A stretch of 17,869 nt of DNA from Coemansia sp. RSA 922 (GCA_027577415.1 JANBQS010000444.1:1-17869); one strand, 5' to 3'. Shown: positions 6,366 to 15,100, counted from the first letter of the stretch. Notes: generated by a model from the sequence alone, not told the origin. Translations and numbers: made by a program.

Positions 6366-8513
6366 ATGTCTGCCGTTACTCACGAGCGAATTCGAAGCGC
6401 ACTTGACGGGCCCGGCGACCACAGTTTTGTACGCTGGCTACTTGACGAGACAGAGGGTGTATGTATAGCCCTGGAGTGCGTGTTACTAGCTCTCTCGGGT
6501 AACTGTGGAGTACTACTCCCAGGTCCAAATGAGCAAGAGTGTGCACTGGCTATTTACGAAAAGCTGGCTGGCAGCCTCGCCGACCCTGCGTCGCAAGAGT
6601 TGGCACGCAGCCTTCAAGACAGATACATCCTAGTCGGAGCGACCTTGTTTGACCTAGCACAAGCATTTAGCAAAACCCACCCTCAGCGCTTGCGTGGTTT
6701 GCTGGCGACCCTATGTACAAATGCTCCTTGGCTAGAGACTGAAATCGAAGCCGCCTCGAACTTGTTCATGGACCAGCTGGTGCAGTTTCAGGACGACTAC
6801 TCGCTATATGATTCTATACAGCCACCTCTTGTCACGGTATATGCAGACATTGAGCTTCAGCGGTCCATGGTACAGAGCTGGCTGTGCCTGGGTGCGTTCT
6901 GCCAGCTGTCGACATCGGTTCTGTTACACGACAACCGATTCATTCGCGAGCTGTCCAAGGCCTGTGACGTCGCGACGGGTCTGCAGCTAGGGCTTGGCGT
7001 TGCCGCCAACCAAGCGCCATCCAGCGAGGCAGAGAGCTATGGTGTCCTGATCCGGCAGCTCAAGTGGCAGTGGACGAGCCTTTCACATTGCATCCTGCAA
7101 GCGCTTCTTGTTGACGACAGCAAGTCGGTCAATGCCGATTCTGGCTGTGGTACACTCTTAAAAATCCTTGACGATATGCATACCGTCGATGCCAAGCTGG
7201 TTCCCTTTTACAACGCGCCGCTTATGTTGGACATGGAGTTTCGATTTGGTTTGCGCCAGATGCTCGCCAATGCCTCGCTGGTGTCTGATGTACTCGACCA
7301 GGCGCAACTGGACTATATTACAATGTCGATCGACCAGCTAGTGGACATGGCCGACCCGCTGTATCAAAGCGGGCTACTGGACTTGGAAATGAGGGCAGAT
7401 CAAGCACTAGAGTCGCTTTGCGCAGCTACAGCTGGCAGCGCAGGAAATGGCACCGTATCGGCCGCTGCCGCAGCAAGCCTAGATGCTGCGGTTGAGGGCA
7501 GTAGTGGGATCGCCGCCGAGACGGTGCTTCAAGTTAAAGAGCTGATCCCAGACTTGGGCGATGGTTTTATCCGGGCCTGCCTGGATTACTACGGTCACAG
7601 CGCCGAAGCTGTGGTGGTTGCCATCTTTGAGGGAAACTTGCCGCCCTCGCTTGCCGAGATGGACCGAGCAGCCGAGCACTGGGTGAGTCCGGCGAGCACT
7701 GTGGAGAACACATCAAATATCAGCACTGGCACCCTGGTCAGCTCCGTTGAAGAGGCAAAGCAAGTAGACGTACTCAGCAGCCGGCGAAACATTTTCGACA
7801 ACGATGAGTTTGATATCTTTCACCACAATAGCCTCGACTGGTCGCGAGTTCAACAGGGCAAGTCCAACGCGCCTCTCAATCTCAAAGCACCCGACACTGA
7901 GTTTAAAAGCCGGATCATGGAGATCGCACAGCGCATTGAAGAGGACGACGAGTACGATGACACATACGACCACACTGCCCAAGACATCACTGCCAGTGCA
8001 ATTGATGCCAAGGATGACATGGAGGCTAGCTCGAATGGACAGCATTTGTCTGAACCCAAGCCGCGCGACAAGGCGGCGACAGATCCGATCAAGCCTTGGG
8101 AGGCCACGCTGGCTCGCCTATATACAGAAGATCCTGCCTTGTTTGAGCGCAAACGAGAGGCGCGCAATTCGCCTGCTCGCACGGCCCTTTGCAAGCAAAC
8201 AGGGCTTACTCATGAGCAGATCGAGGGCTGGTTCATCATGTTCCGGCGCAATCCGCGCCACCAGCACATTGTAGACAGACACGCAACAAACACAAACAGG
8301 CCTGACGCTAGAAAGTTGCGCTCTGCCTCAAATGCCACCAGTGATCAGGACTCTGCGGAGGAGGACGGTCAAAGACCTACTCAAGAGGCACCCGCTAAAC
8401 AGGACTTTCGGACCAAGAACAAGCACAAGGCCAAAATCGGCAACCACGACCGCAAGAGGCAGCAGGCGCGTAAAGCCCGTAGCATCATGGGCGGACCTCC
8501 TCCTACATACTAA
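6366..8513 (+). CDS. CUE3: CUE-domain protein Cue3/Rqt3 (ASCC2 homolog), ribosome-quality-control trigger subunit
   Basis: The protein has 715 residues (human ASCC2 is about 757). ASCC2/Cue3 joins the helicase ASCC3/Slh1 in the complex that recognises ubiquitinated collided ribosomes and splits them; its CUE domain binds Lys63-linked ubiquitin. Here a helical region (about 1 to 370, the helicase-binding part in relatives) is followed by an Ala/Gly/Ser-rich linker and the CUE domain at about 385 to 432, with VKELIPDLGDGFIRACL and the typical exit AIFEGNLPPSL. RRNIFDNDEFDIF (about 474 to 486) is the conserved ASCC2 post-CUE motif. Acidic stretches and a conserved block ending in EQIEGWFIMFRRNPR (to about 631) come next, then a Lys/Arg-rich tail. 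ATG 6366 is preferred to 6303, since the 21 codons between translate a T-rich leader that mimics a signal anchor. The stop is 56 bp from the convergent glutaredoxin stop. Confidence 0.92.
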   Translation: MSAVTHERIRSALDGPGDHSFVRWLLDETEGVCIALECVLLALSGNCGVLLPGPNEQECALAIYEKLAGSLADPASQELARSLQDRYILVGATLFDLAQAFSKTHPQRLRGLLATLCTNAPWLETEIEAASNLFMDQLVQFQDDYSLYDSIQPPLVTVYADIELQRSMVQSWLCLGAFCQLSTSVLLHDNRFIRELSKACDVATGLQLGLGVAANQAPSSEAESYGVLIRQLKWQWTSLSHCILQALLVDDSKSVNADSGCGTLLKILDDMHTVDAKLVPFYNAPLMLDMEFRFGLRQMLANASLVSDVLDQAQLDYITMSIDQLVDMADPLYQSGLLDLEMRADQALESLCAATAGSAGNGTVSAAAAASLDAAVEGSSGIAAETVLQVKELIPDLGDGFIRACLDYYGHSAEAVVVAIFEGNLPPSLAEMDRAAEHWVSPASTVENTSNISTGTLVSSVEEAKQVDVLSSRRNIFDNDEFDIFHHNSLDWSRVQQGKSNAPLNLKAPDTEFKSRIMEIAQRIEEDDEYDDTYDHTAQDITASAIDAKDDMEASSNGQHLSEPKPRDKAATDPIKPWEATLARLYTEDPALFERKREARNSPARTALCKQTGLTHEQIEGWFIMFRRNPRHQHIVDRHATNTNRPDARKLRSASNATSDQDSAEEDGQRPTQEAPAKQDFRTKNKHKAKIGNHDRKRQQARKARSIMGGPPPTY

Positions 8514-8569
8514 CAGCGTGGTTTTTGATGATGTAGTCATATTTAAAAACAATGTACTCAAGATTATGT

Positions 8570-9322
8570 TTACTTTGCAACAGCCTCAGCTGGAACCATC
8601 CCTATCAGGTCTCCTGACTCGATCATCTCGGCAACGATGTCGACACCGCCAACTAGCTCGCCAGAGATATAGAGCTGGGGGTAAGTGGGCCAGTCCGAGT
8701 ACTCCTTCAGACCCTGGCGCACTTGCTCGTCGGTGAGGATGTCAAAGTAGCCGTACTTGATGTTTTGCTCGTTGAGCATGCCAACGATCTTCTTTGAAAA
8801 CCCGCATCTCGGCTGCGCGGCGGTGCCCTTAATGAACACCATCACTGGCGCGCGCTCGATCAGGCCCTTGAGCCGCGTGTTCAGGTCCTGCTGGAACTCG
8901 GCTGGCTCTACGGCGCTGGCGGGCTCGCTCTTAATGCCATTAGCGGCTGCGCAGGCCTCGGCGACCTTTTTGACAATTTCAGCGATATTTGCACCGTCAA
9001 TTCGGCCCACGATTTTGGCCTTCTGCGCCAGAATCACGGTTGGCACGGCAGATATCTCATATGCCTCGGATATATCCTCAAAGTTTTCAGCCTCGACCTT
9101 GAAGAACTGCGTCTTTGTGTACTTTTTCGCCAGGTCGTCGATAACGCTCTCCACTTGCTTGCACTGCTCGGCCCAGTCAGCCCAAAAGTAAATTACAACT
9201 ACTGGCGAGGCTTTGCCAGCGTTACCAGCCGTCTGGCCCTTGACCTCAAGCGGCTCGCGAAGTTCGCTCTCATCCTGGAGCTGAATAACGTTGCTTTTGC
9301 GGACAACGGCCTCGGAAGACAT
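8570..9322 (-). CDS. GRX4: Multidomain monothiol CGFS glutaredoxin (Grx3/Grx4, GLRX3/PICOT type)
   Basis: The protein has 250 residues, the usual length for yeast Grx3/Grx4. These cytosolic/nuclear proteins bind a glutathione-ligated [2Fe-2S] cluster, deliver iron and restrain iron-responsive transcription factors. Residues about 12 to 125 form a thioredoxin-like domain with the degenerate active site WADWAEQCKQ (Cys54 only) and cis-Pro94 in AVPT. A linker at 126 to 145 is rich in Ala, Ser and Glu. The glutaredoxin domain, about 146 to 245, carries FIKGT (163 to 167), the cluster-binding CGFS at 173 to 176, WPTYPQLYI (211 to 219) and GGVDI (225 to 229). The start at 9322 (MSSEAVV) is chosen because the 40 codons of open frame upstream encode a Phe/Leu-rich translation of the pyrimidine-rich leader. 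It is divergent from RPN12 and convergent with CUE3. Confidence 0.97.
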   Translation of the reverse strand: MSSEAVVRKSNVIQLQDESELREPLEVKGQTAGNAGKASPVVVIYFWADWAEQCKQVESVIDDLAKKYTKTQFFKVEAENFEDISEAYEISAVPTVILAQKAKIVGRIDGANIAEIVKKVAEACAAANGIKSEPASAVEPAEFQQDLNTRLKGLIERAPVMVFIKGTAAQPRCGFSKKIVGMLNEQNIKYGYFDILTDEQVRQGLKEYSDWPTYPQLYISGELVGGVDIVAEMIESGDLIGMVPAEAVAK

Positions 9323-9590
9323 TATATGAGAAGGGCTTTTAGTGAGTAAAAAAGAAAAAAAGTAGAATAAGGGAAGAGAGAAGAGGTCTATGCGATTAGT
9401 CATCTCAAAGCTTGGAGTTTGCCCAAAAAAACCATTGCTCACGTGATCTGGAGTGGGTCTTTCAAAAAATATTGAGAGGATGACGCGGCCTGAGTGGTCT
9501 TCTCAGTTTTCTGCTCTGCTTGCAATTTGCATTTGTCCTTTGTTGCTTTCGCTTTATCTAAATTCTACCTTACTTTCTTTATTTGTTACA
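9323..9590. promoter_or_regulatory. Divergent promoter region of GRX4 and RPN12
   Basis: There are 268 bp between opposed start codons. It holds a palindromic TCACGTGA (9439 to 9446; CACGTG core at 9440), the classical bHLH/E-box site, 118 bp upstream of GRX4 and about 146 bp upstream of RPN12. Both flanks are strongly pyrimidine-rich in the direction of transcription: 9343 to 9388 toward GRX4 and about 9500 to 9590 toward RPN12. I looked for the yeast proteasome element GGTGGCAAA and did not find it. Confidence 0.6.
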
Positions 9591-10495
9591 ATGGTTGGAG
9601 TACCTAGCGCACAAGAGCTATCAAGCCTGTACGACCGCACTCGTGCCGAATTGGACTCGCCAAGGCCTAATCACAATGCAGTTAAAACACAATTGTCGCA
9701 GCTTAAGGTACGGCGAATCTGAACAGCTGTGCGATTTCAAAGGCTACGACATGGCGTTGGCTAACCAGCACATAAACTAATTTATTTACTTTGGCATTGT
9801 CCATTTAGGTTGGCCTCGTGAAGATTGCCTTGCACAACGCGCAAGCCGAGCTGGATCCAAAGCTCCAGCTAACCAAGCGCAGCATTCTAGAGATGGGAGC
9901 AGAGTTTTCTATCAAGACGGGCGATATTCCGGCGTTTGAGCGCTACATTGCTCAGCTAGAGACATACTATTACGAAAGCAAGCATGGTCTAGCCGAGTCT
10001 AACGTGATGTACCCACTTATCGGTCTGAATCTCTTGCGCCTGCTGTCGGAGAACCTGATTGCCGACTTTCACACCACGCTGGAACGCATTGACTTGGCTC
10101 AACTGCAGAGCAACCCGTACATTGTGCACCCGGTGAAGCTGGAGCAGGCCCTAATGGAGGGCAGCTACAAGAAGGTGTGGCAAGCTCGCGCGGAAGTGCC
10201 CACGCCAGAGTACTTGTTCTTTATGGATATTCTGATGGCTACCATTCGTAACGAGGTTGCTTCATGCGCCGAGAAGAGCTATTCGAATCTGCCATTTGAC
10301 GACGCAAAGTCGGTCTTGTTTTTCACCAGCATGGACGAGCTGCTGAGATTTGCACAGGAGCGCCACTGGGCTGTCAGCCCGTCAGAGAAGCGCATCACAT
10401 TCCCGTCAACGGCCGAGAACACACGCATGTTCCAAGGCGAGACGATTATGAAGCAGACGCTGGCCTACGCCCGAGAGCTTGAGCGCATTGTTTAG
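9591..10495 (+). CDS. RPN12: 26S proteasome regulatory lid subunit Rpn12 (PSMD8), two exons
   Basis: Exons are 9591..9707 and 9809..10495; the spliced protein has 267 residues, the normal size for Rpn12. Rpn12 is a PCI-domain subunit that joins last to the proteasome lid and licenses docking on the base. Exon 1 encodes MVGVPSAQELSSLYDRTRAE through SQLK. The unspliced frame stops at 9720, whereas the splice continues as VGLVKIALHNAQAELDPKLQ, restoring the family's N-terminal helix. The C-terminal half (about residues 105 to 250) is the PCI-type alpha-helical and winged-helix region, including LIGLNLLRLLSENLIADFHT and a final helix QTLAYARELERIV. The splice falls between codons (phase 0). The gene is divergent from GRX4 and followed on the same strand by OHR after 197 bp. 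Confidence 0.95.
9708..9808 (+). other. Intron of RPN12
   Basis: The 101-bp intron runs from GTACGG to TTTAG. It has CTAAC (in GGCTAACCAG) and ACTAA as branch-point candidates about 30 to 50 bases before the acceptor, in an AT-rich tail. It contains an in-frame TGA, so retention would truncate the protein after 43 residues. Confidence 0.93.
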
Positions 10496-10564
10496 GGAGT
10501 TTTGAAGTGGTTACGTTATAAAAAGTTTGAAGATGACTACTGAGCCGCGAGCCACAAGAGTTCC

Positions 10565-10692
10565 TAGGATGAGGGGGTGGGGTGGCTCATATATAGGGAA
10601 TTGGATGTCGTGCTCGCCTTTTCTCCCAACCATCGTCACCCTTTTTGCTTTTACTTGCCATTTCACAAGATTACCAATTCATAGAAGAAAAT
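10565..10692 (+). promoter_or_regulatory. Promoter and leader of the OHR gene, with TATA box and G-rich stress-element-like site
   Basis: A TATATA (10590 to 10595) lies about 98 bp before the chosen ATG. Just upstream is GAGGGGGTGGGG (10571 to 10582), which contains AGGGG, the core of the fungal stress-response element. A pyrimidine-rich tract (about 10617 to 10665) follows and probably marks transcription start. TATA plus a stress-type element would suit a peroxide-defence gene, but that is inference. Confidence 0.5.
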
Positions 10693-11220
10693 ATGACCGC
10701 CGCTATTGCTCGTGTTTTTGCTGCCCGCTCTGGCGCGCGTATGCTGTACCGTGCGCCTGCCTTGAGCACTGCCGCCGCCAGTCGTCACTTCACTTCCATC
10801 AAGCCCATCTACACCGCCGAAGCCTCTGCCACTGGTGGGCGCAATGGTCGTGCTGTGTCCAGCGACAAGGTTCTTGATGTTGAGCTTACTCTGCCCAAGG
10901 CGCTAGGCGGCCCAGGCGAGGCTGGCAAGACCAACCCCGAGCAGCTGTTCGCTGCAGGCTACTCGGCCTGCTTCCAGGGCGCCATGGGCCTGGCTGCCAG
11001 CAAGCTGAAGGTCAAACTCCCCGAGACGAACACGGTGCGTGCCGTTGTCCATATCGGCAAGGACTCGACTGGCGGCCTTGGTCTTTCGGTTGAACTGCAT
11101 GTCAGCGCGCCAGGTCTTGACAAGGAGACGACACAAAAGGTCGTTGATTTGGCTCACACCATTTGCCCGTACAGCCGTGCAACAAAGGACAACATTGAAG
11201 TCAAGCTAGCTGTCGTTTAA
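10693..11220 (+). CDS. OHR: Ohr-type organic hydroperoxide reductase (OsmC/Ohr family), probably mitochondrial
   Basis: The protein has 175 residues. Ohr enzymes are thiol peroxidases that reduce organic and fatty-acid hydroperoxides; in bacteria they draw electrons from lipoylated proteins. The core from about 36 aligns with bacterial Ohr: YTAEASATGGRNGRAVSSD, TNPEQLFAAGYSACF and ICPYSRAT. The catalytic pair is Cys93 and Cys158, with the assisting Arg50 and Glu83 in place. The first 33 residues are rich in Ala, Arg and Ser and lack acidic residues, as in a mitochondrial presequence, which fits use of mitochondrial lipoyl proteins. ATG 10693 is chosen because it begins this presequence; an in-frame ATG at 10645 would add 16 hydrophobic and acidic residues from the leader. 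Fungal Ohr genes are regarded as bacterial acquisitions. Codon use looks like that of the neighbours, so no recent transfer is apparent. Confidence 0.95.
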   Translation: MTAAIARVFAARSGARMLYRAPALSTAAASRHFTSIKPIYTAEASATGGRNGRAVSSDKVLDVELTLPKALGGPGEAGKTNPEQLFAAGYSACFQGAMGLAASKLKVKLPETNTVRAVVHIGKDSTGGLGLSVELHVSAPGLDKETTQKVVDLAHTICPYSRATKDNIEVKLAVV

Positions 11221-11251
11221 TATGTGCTTTATGGAAAGGTGCTATTATACC

Positions 11252-11257
11252 AATAAA
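11252..11257 (+). terminator. AATAAA polyadenylation signal of OHR
   Basis: AATAAA lies 32 bases after the OHR stop and 9 bases before the stop codon of the convergent coiled-coil gene, so cleavage probably occurs inside that gene's 3' coding region. Confidence 0.5.
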
Positions 11258-11266
11258 CAGAGTCAG

Positions 11267-11836
11267 CTAACGCTTAGAGCCTGGTCCACCTGGCACCGAT
11301 CTAGGAGACGGCATGGCATTGGTGAATGTGTGGCTGGTGCCAGAGGACGGTTCTCCAAAGATCTGAGACTGAGCATTGCTCAACATGGACACAAAGCTAC
11401 AGAGCTGTTCGCGGATCTGACTCTGGTCGTTGACAATGTTATCGATCCTTGCCTTGCCCTCGCTCAAGATATGCTCTAGCCGTGTGCTCTGATTGACTAG
11501 TGCATTATCAGTTACACACCGCATCTTTTTGGCACAATGGTTCATGTCGTCAGCCCAGTCTTTAAAGCGTTTGCGCAGTCGATCACGCTGAGCAACCATG
11601 CTTTCGATGCACTCCTCGATATCAGCACCGTCAACATCGCTGGCATCGTCATTCTGAACACTGGCAGAAACCTCAATTCGATCTTCTCTTGCTCGCTTGG
11701 CTTCTACACTCTGTGTTGGACTACAACTTGAATGGTCGCTGATATCGCTGATGCTTTCAAGGCTACTTGAAGTTAGTCGGCGGGCAGCAGAGCCGCCTTT
11801 TCTATTAGTTGCAGCTGGTCTGTGAGGCTCGGGCAT
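11267..11836 (-). CDS. Uncharacterised Ser-rich coiled-coil protein
   Basis: I do not recognise this 189-residue protein. Residues 1 to 70 look disordered: a basic N-terminus (RPAATNRKGGSAARR), a Ser-rich patch SSSLESISDISDHSSCSP with likely phosphosites, a basic KRAR (48 to 51, nuclear-signal-like) and an acidic NDDASDVDGAD. Residues about 72 to 160 are predicted by eye as a long amphipathic helix or coiled coil (MVAQRDRLRKRFKDWADDM, TRLEHILSEGKARIDNIVND, QIREQLCSFVSMLSNAQSQI). A Ser/Pro/Gly tail follows. No catalytic motif or membrane segment is seen. Such a layout occurs in kinetochore, meiotic and scaffold proteins, but nothing specific supports any of these. The start at 11836 is preferred over upstream in-frame ATGs because the upstream 62 codons translate AT-rich promoter-like DNA. 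A genuine gene is supported by an uninterrupted frame, compositional structure and position; it could still be misdelimited. Confidence 0.6.
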   Translation of the reverse strand: MPEPHRPAATNRKGGSAARRLTSSSLESISDISDHSSCSPTQSVEAKRAREDRIEVSASVQNDDASDVDGADIEECIESMVAQRDRLRKRFKDWADDMNHCAKKMRCVTDNALVNQSTRLEHILSEGKARIDNIVNDQSQIREQLCSFVSMLSNAQSQIFGEPSSGTSHTFTNAMPSPRSVPGGPGSKR

Positions 11837-12168
11837 ATATGAATTTTTTTTTTCGTTGGTGACAAGAAAGTTGTTAATATACTCTGGGTTCCAGCGCCAG
11901 GACGTCGCATTTATACACCCTAAGGATGTATGCCGAGGAATGCGCATATATACTCGTATGAGAGGGGCTGAGTTACCAACACGTACTCTGATTGCATTGG
12001 CCCAATCACGTTGGTCCAGCAATTGGCTTAGGTGGACTGAGTTGTGCCTGATCCTAAACAGCCTCTTTTTCTTTATCCACTTTCTCGATTTCTACCTCAT
12101 CTTCAACTATTTATTTAACCACCGAACGGAGATATTGCGAGCGAGTGTGGACACCAAATTAGCCCACG
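11837..12168. promoter_or_regulatory. Divergent promoter region of the coiled-coil gene and COPA
   Basis: These 332 bp hold no convincing coding sequence. Features seen: TATATA at 11947 to 11952, about 111 bp before the minus-strand start; AGGGG at 11963 to 11967; and three CCAAT-type pentamers in 31 bp, namely ATTGG at 11996, CCAAT at 12002 (together the near-palindrome ATTGGCCCAAT) and ATTGG at 12022, which are 143 to 173 bp upstream of COPA. A C/T-rich tract from 12060 to 12120 precedes COPA. The CCAAT cluster is the best candidate regulatory element. Confidence 0.55.
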
Positions 12169-15100
12169 ATGCAGATGCTTACAAAGGTATAGATTGGCGC
12201 AGCGCGCAACGAGGGCGCACGTAAGATAGAATGCACTACAACTAATAAAACATTTCGTGCTCCATCTGTAGTTTGAATCGAAGAGCAGTCGCGTAAAGGG
12301 CACTGCCTTCCATCCTAAGCGGCCGTGGGTCCTGGCGTCGCTGCACAATGGCAGCATCCAGCTCTGGGACTATCGCATGGGGACCTTGCTTGACCGCTTT
12401 GAGGAGCACGAGGGACCCGTTCGCGGCATCTCCTTCCACCCGACACAAGAGCTATTTGTGTCTGGTGGAGACGACTACAAGGTTAAGGTGTGGAACTACC
12501 GTACTCGCCGGTGCATCTTTACGCTGCAAGGACATCTGGACTATGTGCGTACGGTCTACTTCCACCCTGAGCAGCCATGGATTATCAGTGCGTCTGACGA
12601 TCAGACCATTCGCATTTGGAACTGGCAGTCGCGTCAGTGCATTGCCGTCCTGACGGGACACAACCACTATGTGATGTGCGCGCAGTTCCACCCGACTGAC
12701 GATCTGGTTGTCTCTGCGTGTTTGGACCAGACAGTGCGGGTTTGGGACATTTCTGGCCTGCGTCGCAAGAGCGCTGCTGGGGCACAGCCGATGATGAACG
12801 ACCCGCTGTCTGCACAGCGCATGGGTGCACAGGGCGACTTTTTCAACGTCACAGATGTCGTGGTCAAGTTTGTTCTTGAGGGACACTCGCGTGGAGTCAA
12901 CTGGGCCACGTTCCACCCCACCATGCCGCTGGTTCTGTCGTGTGGCGATGACCGGCAGGTCAAGATTTGGCGCATGAACGAGTCTCGTGCGTGGGAGGTG
13001 GACACTTGCCGCGGGCACTACAACAATGTCAACTCGGCGCTCTTCCACCCTAAGCGCGACTTTATCTTGTCCGACTCTGAGGACAAGACCATTCGCGTGT
13101 GGGACACGTCGCGTCGCACGCTGTTGCAGACGTTCCGTCGTGAGCAGGACCGCTTCTGGTGCTTGACAGCTCATCCCGAGCTTAACCTATTTGCAGCCGG
13201 TCACGACAATGGGTTGGTTGTGTTTAAGATGGAACGCGAGCGCCCAGCGGCTGCCATCCACCAAAACACGCTACTCTATGTCAAGGACTCGCAGATCCGT
13301 CTGCACGACTTTTCGAGCGCCAACGATGCTCCGATGATTACAATCCGTACGGCGCCAGCGGGCCAGTACCTGCCTCCGCCTCGCTCGATCAGCTTCAACC
13401 CTGCCGAGAAGGCCGTGCTAGTTACCAGTGACGCCGAGGGAGGCAGCTATGATCTGTATAGCTTGCCTCGGCAGTTCAATGGACAGGCGGCCGATGGTGG
13501 ACAGGCTCGGCGCGGCGGCGGGTCATGTGCGATCTGGACTGGACGCAACCGATTTGCCGTGCTTGACAAGGCTCAGCAGCAGATTCTGATCAAGGACCTC
13601 TCCAACCAGACGACCAAGACTATTAAGACGCCAGTGGTGGTGGAATCTATCTTTGCAGGACCCGGGTCGCAGATCTTGTTGGCTACGGCGACATCAGTTG
13701 TGTTGTTTGACGTTCAGACGCGGCAGACGTTGGGCGAGATCAGCGCGTCGCCAGTCAAGTACGTGGTGTGGAGCTCAGACATGTCGACTGTCGCTCTTCT
13801 ATGCAAGCACACGGTGACACTGGCGAGTAAGCAGCTAGAGCAGCTCTGCCAGATCCACGAAACGATTCGCATCAAGAGCGCGGTGTGGGACGACTCGGGC
13901 GTGCTTCTTTACTCCACGCTGAACCACGTCAAATTCGCGCTTCCGCAAGGTGACTCTGGAATCATCCGCACGATTGACAACCCAGTGTATCTTGTGCGCG
14001 TACAGGGTGGAGATCTCCACTGCCTGGACCGCGAGGGAGGCGTGCAAGTGCTCAAGATCGACCCAACCGAGTACCGGTTCAAGCTCGCGCTTGTGCACCG
14101 CAACTACGAGGAGGTTGTTACGATCATTCGCAACTCCAACCTTGTCGGGCAGTCGATCATTGCGTACTTGCAAAAGAACGGATACCCAGAGATTGCATTG
14201 CACTTTGTGCGCGACGACACGGCTCGATTTGAGCTGGCGCTCGAGTGTGGCAACATGGACATTGCGCTGGAGACGGCCAAGGCCATCGATAAGCCCGCAT
14301 ACTGGGACAAGCTTGGGCAAGAGGCGCTGCGGCGTGGGCATGTGCAGGTAGTTGAGCTGGCATACCAGCGCGTGCGGGCCTACGACAAGCTCTCGTTCCT
14401 GTACAGCATTACAGGAAACACTGACAAGCTAGTCAAGATGCAAAAGATTGCCATTGCACGTGACGACCCGCAGTCGCGCCTGCAGGGGTCCCTGTACCTA
14501 GGCGACGTCGAGGACCGCGTGCGCGTGCTTCGTGAGTCTGGGCAGCTGTCGTTGGCATACCTGGCAGCCAAGACGCATGGGCTAGTCGAGGAGGCTGAGG
14601 CCATCCGCGAGGCAGCGGGCATTGAAGAGGCTGACATTGTCGGCATGCCGAGCCCCAAATCAGCAGTGTTGCTACAGCCAGCCACGCCTGTGCTTCGCTA
14701 CGCCGAGCTGGACTGGCCCCAGCTGCACGTCACCAAGGGCATCTTTGACGGAAAGTTCAGCTTTGGGGACAAGGGAGCAGCTGGGCCCCGCGTTGGAAAG
14801 TCGCGTGTGGCCGATCTGGCAGCAGCGGCGGCAGTGGATGGCGATGAGGCGGGTGGCGCGTGGGACATTGACGACAACGACGACATACGCGATGGTGCAG
14901 CCGGTGGCCATGCCGCGGACGACGCTGACTTGCTCGGCGACGAGGCTGAGGGCGAAGGCGGATGGGGCATTGACGACGATGGAGAGCTGGACGCAGAAAT
15001 TGCTGCTGAGGCAACGGCAGCAGCGGCAGCTGGGTTTGTGCCGCCGCAGCCAGGGCTAAGCGAGCTAGAGCTGTGGTCGCGCAACTCTCAGCTTGCGGTT

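Noticed and set aside
9323..9442. 40-residue hydrophobic N-terminal extension of the glutaredoxin
   Set aside because: It translates the pyrimidine-rich leader, whereas the start at 9322 gives the standard Grx3/4 length and a typical N-terminus.
10527..10877. 116-codon open frame overlapping the OHR start
   Set aside because: It is out of frame with OHR, begins upstream of the TATA box, and has no recognisable content.
11856..12224. A 122-codon + strand open frame between the coiled-coil gene and COPA
   Set aside because: It covers the promoter and C/T-rich leader of COPA and runs through its first exon and into the intron in a different frame. The Phe/Leu/Tyr-rich part is just the pyrimidine tract translated.
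12452..13174. A 240-codon open frame antisense to the WD40 region of COPA
   Set aside because: It is a shadow of GC-rich third positions in COPA. The translation is Arg/Val/His-rich with no family features.
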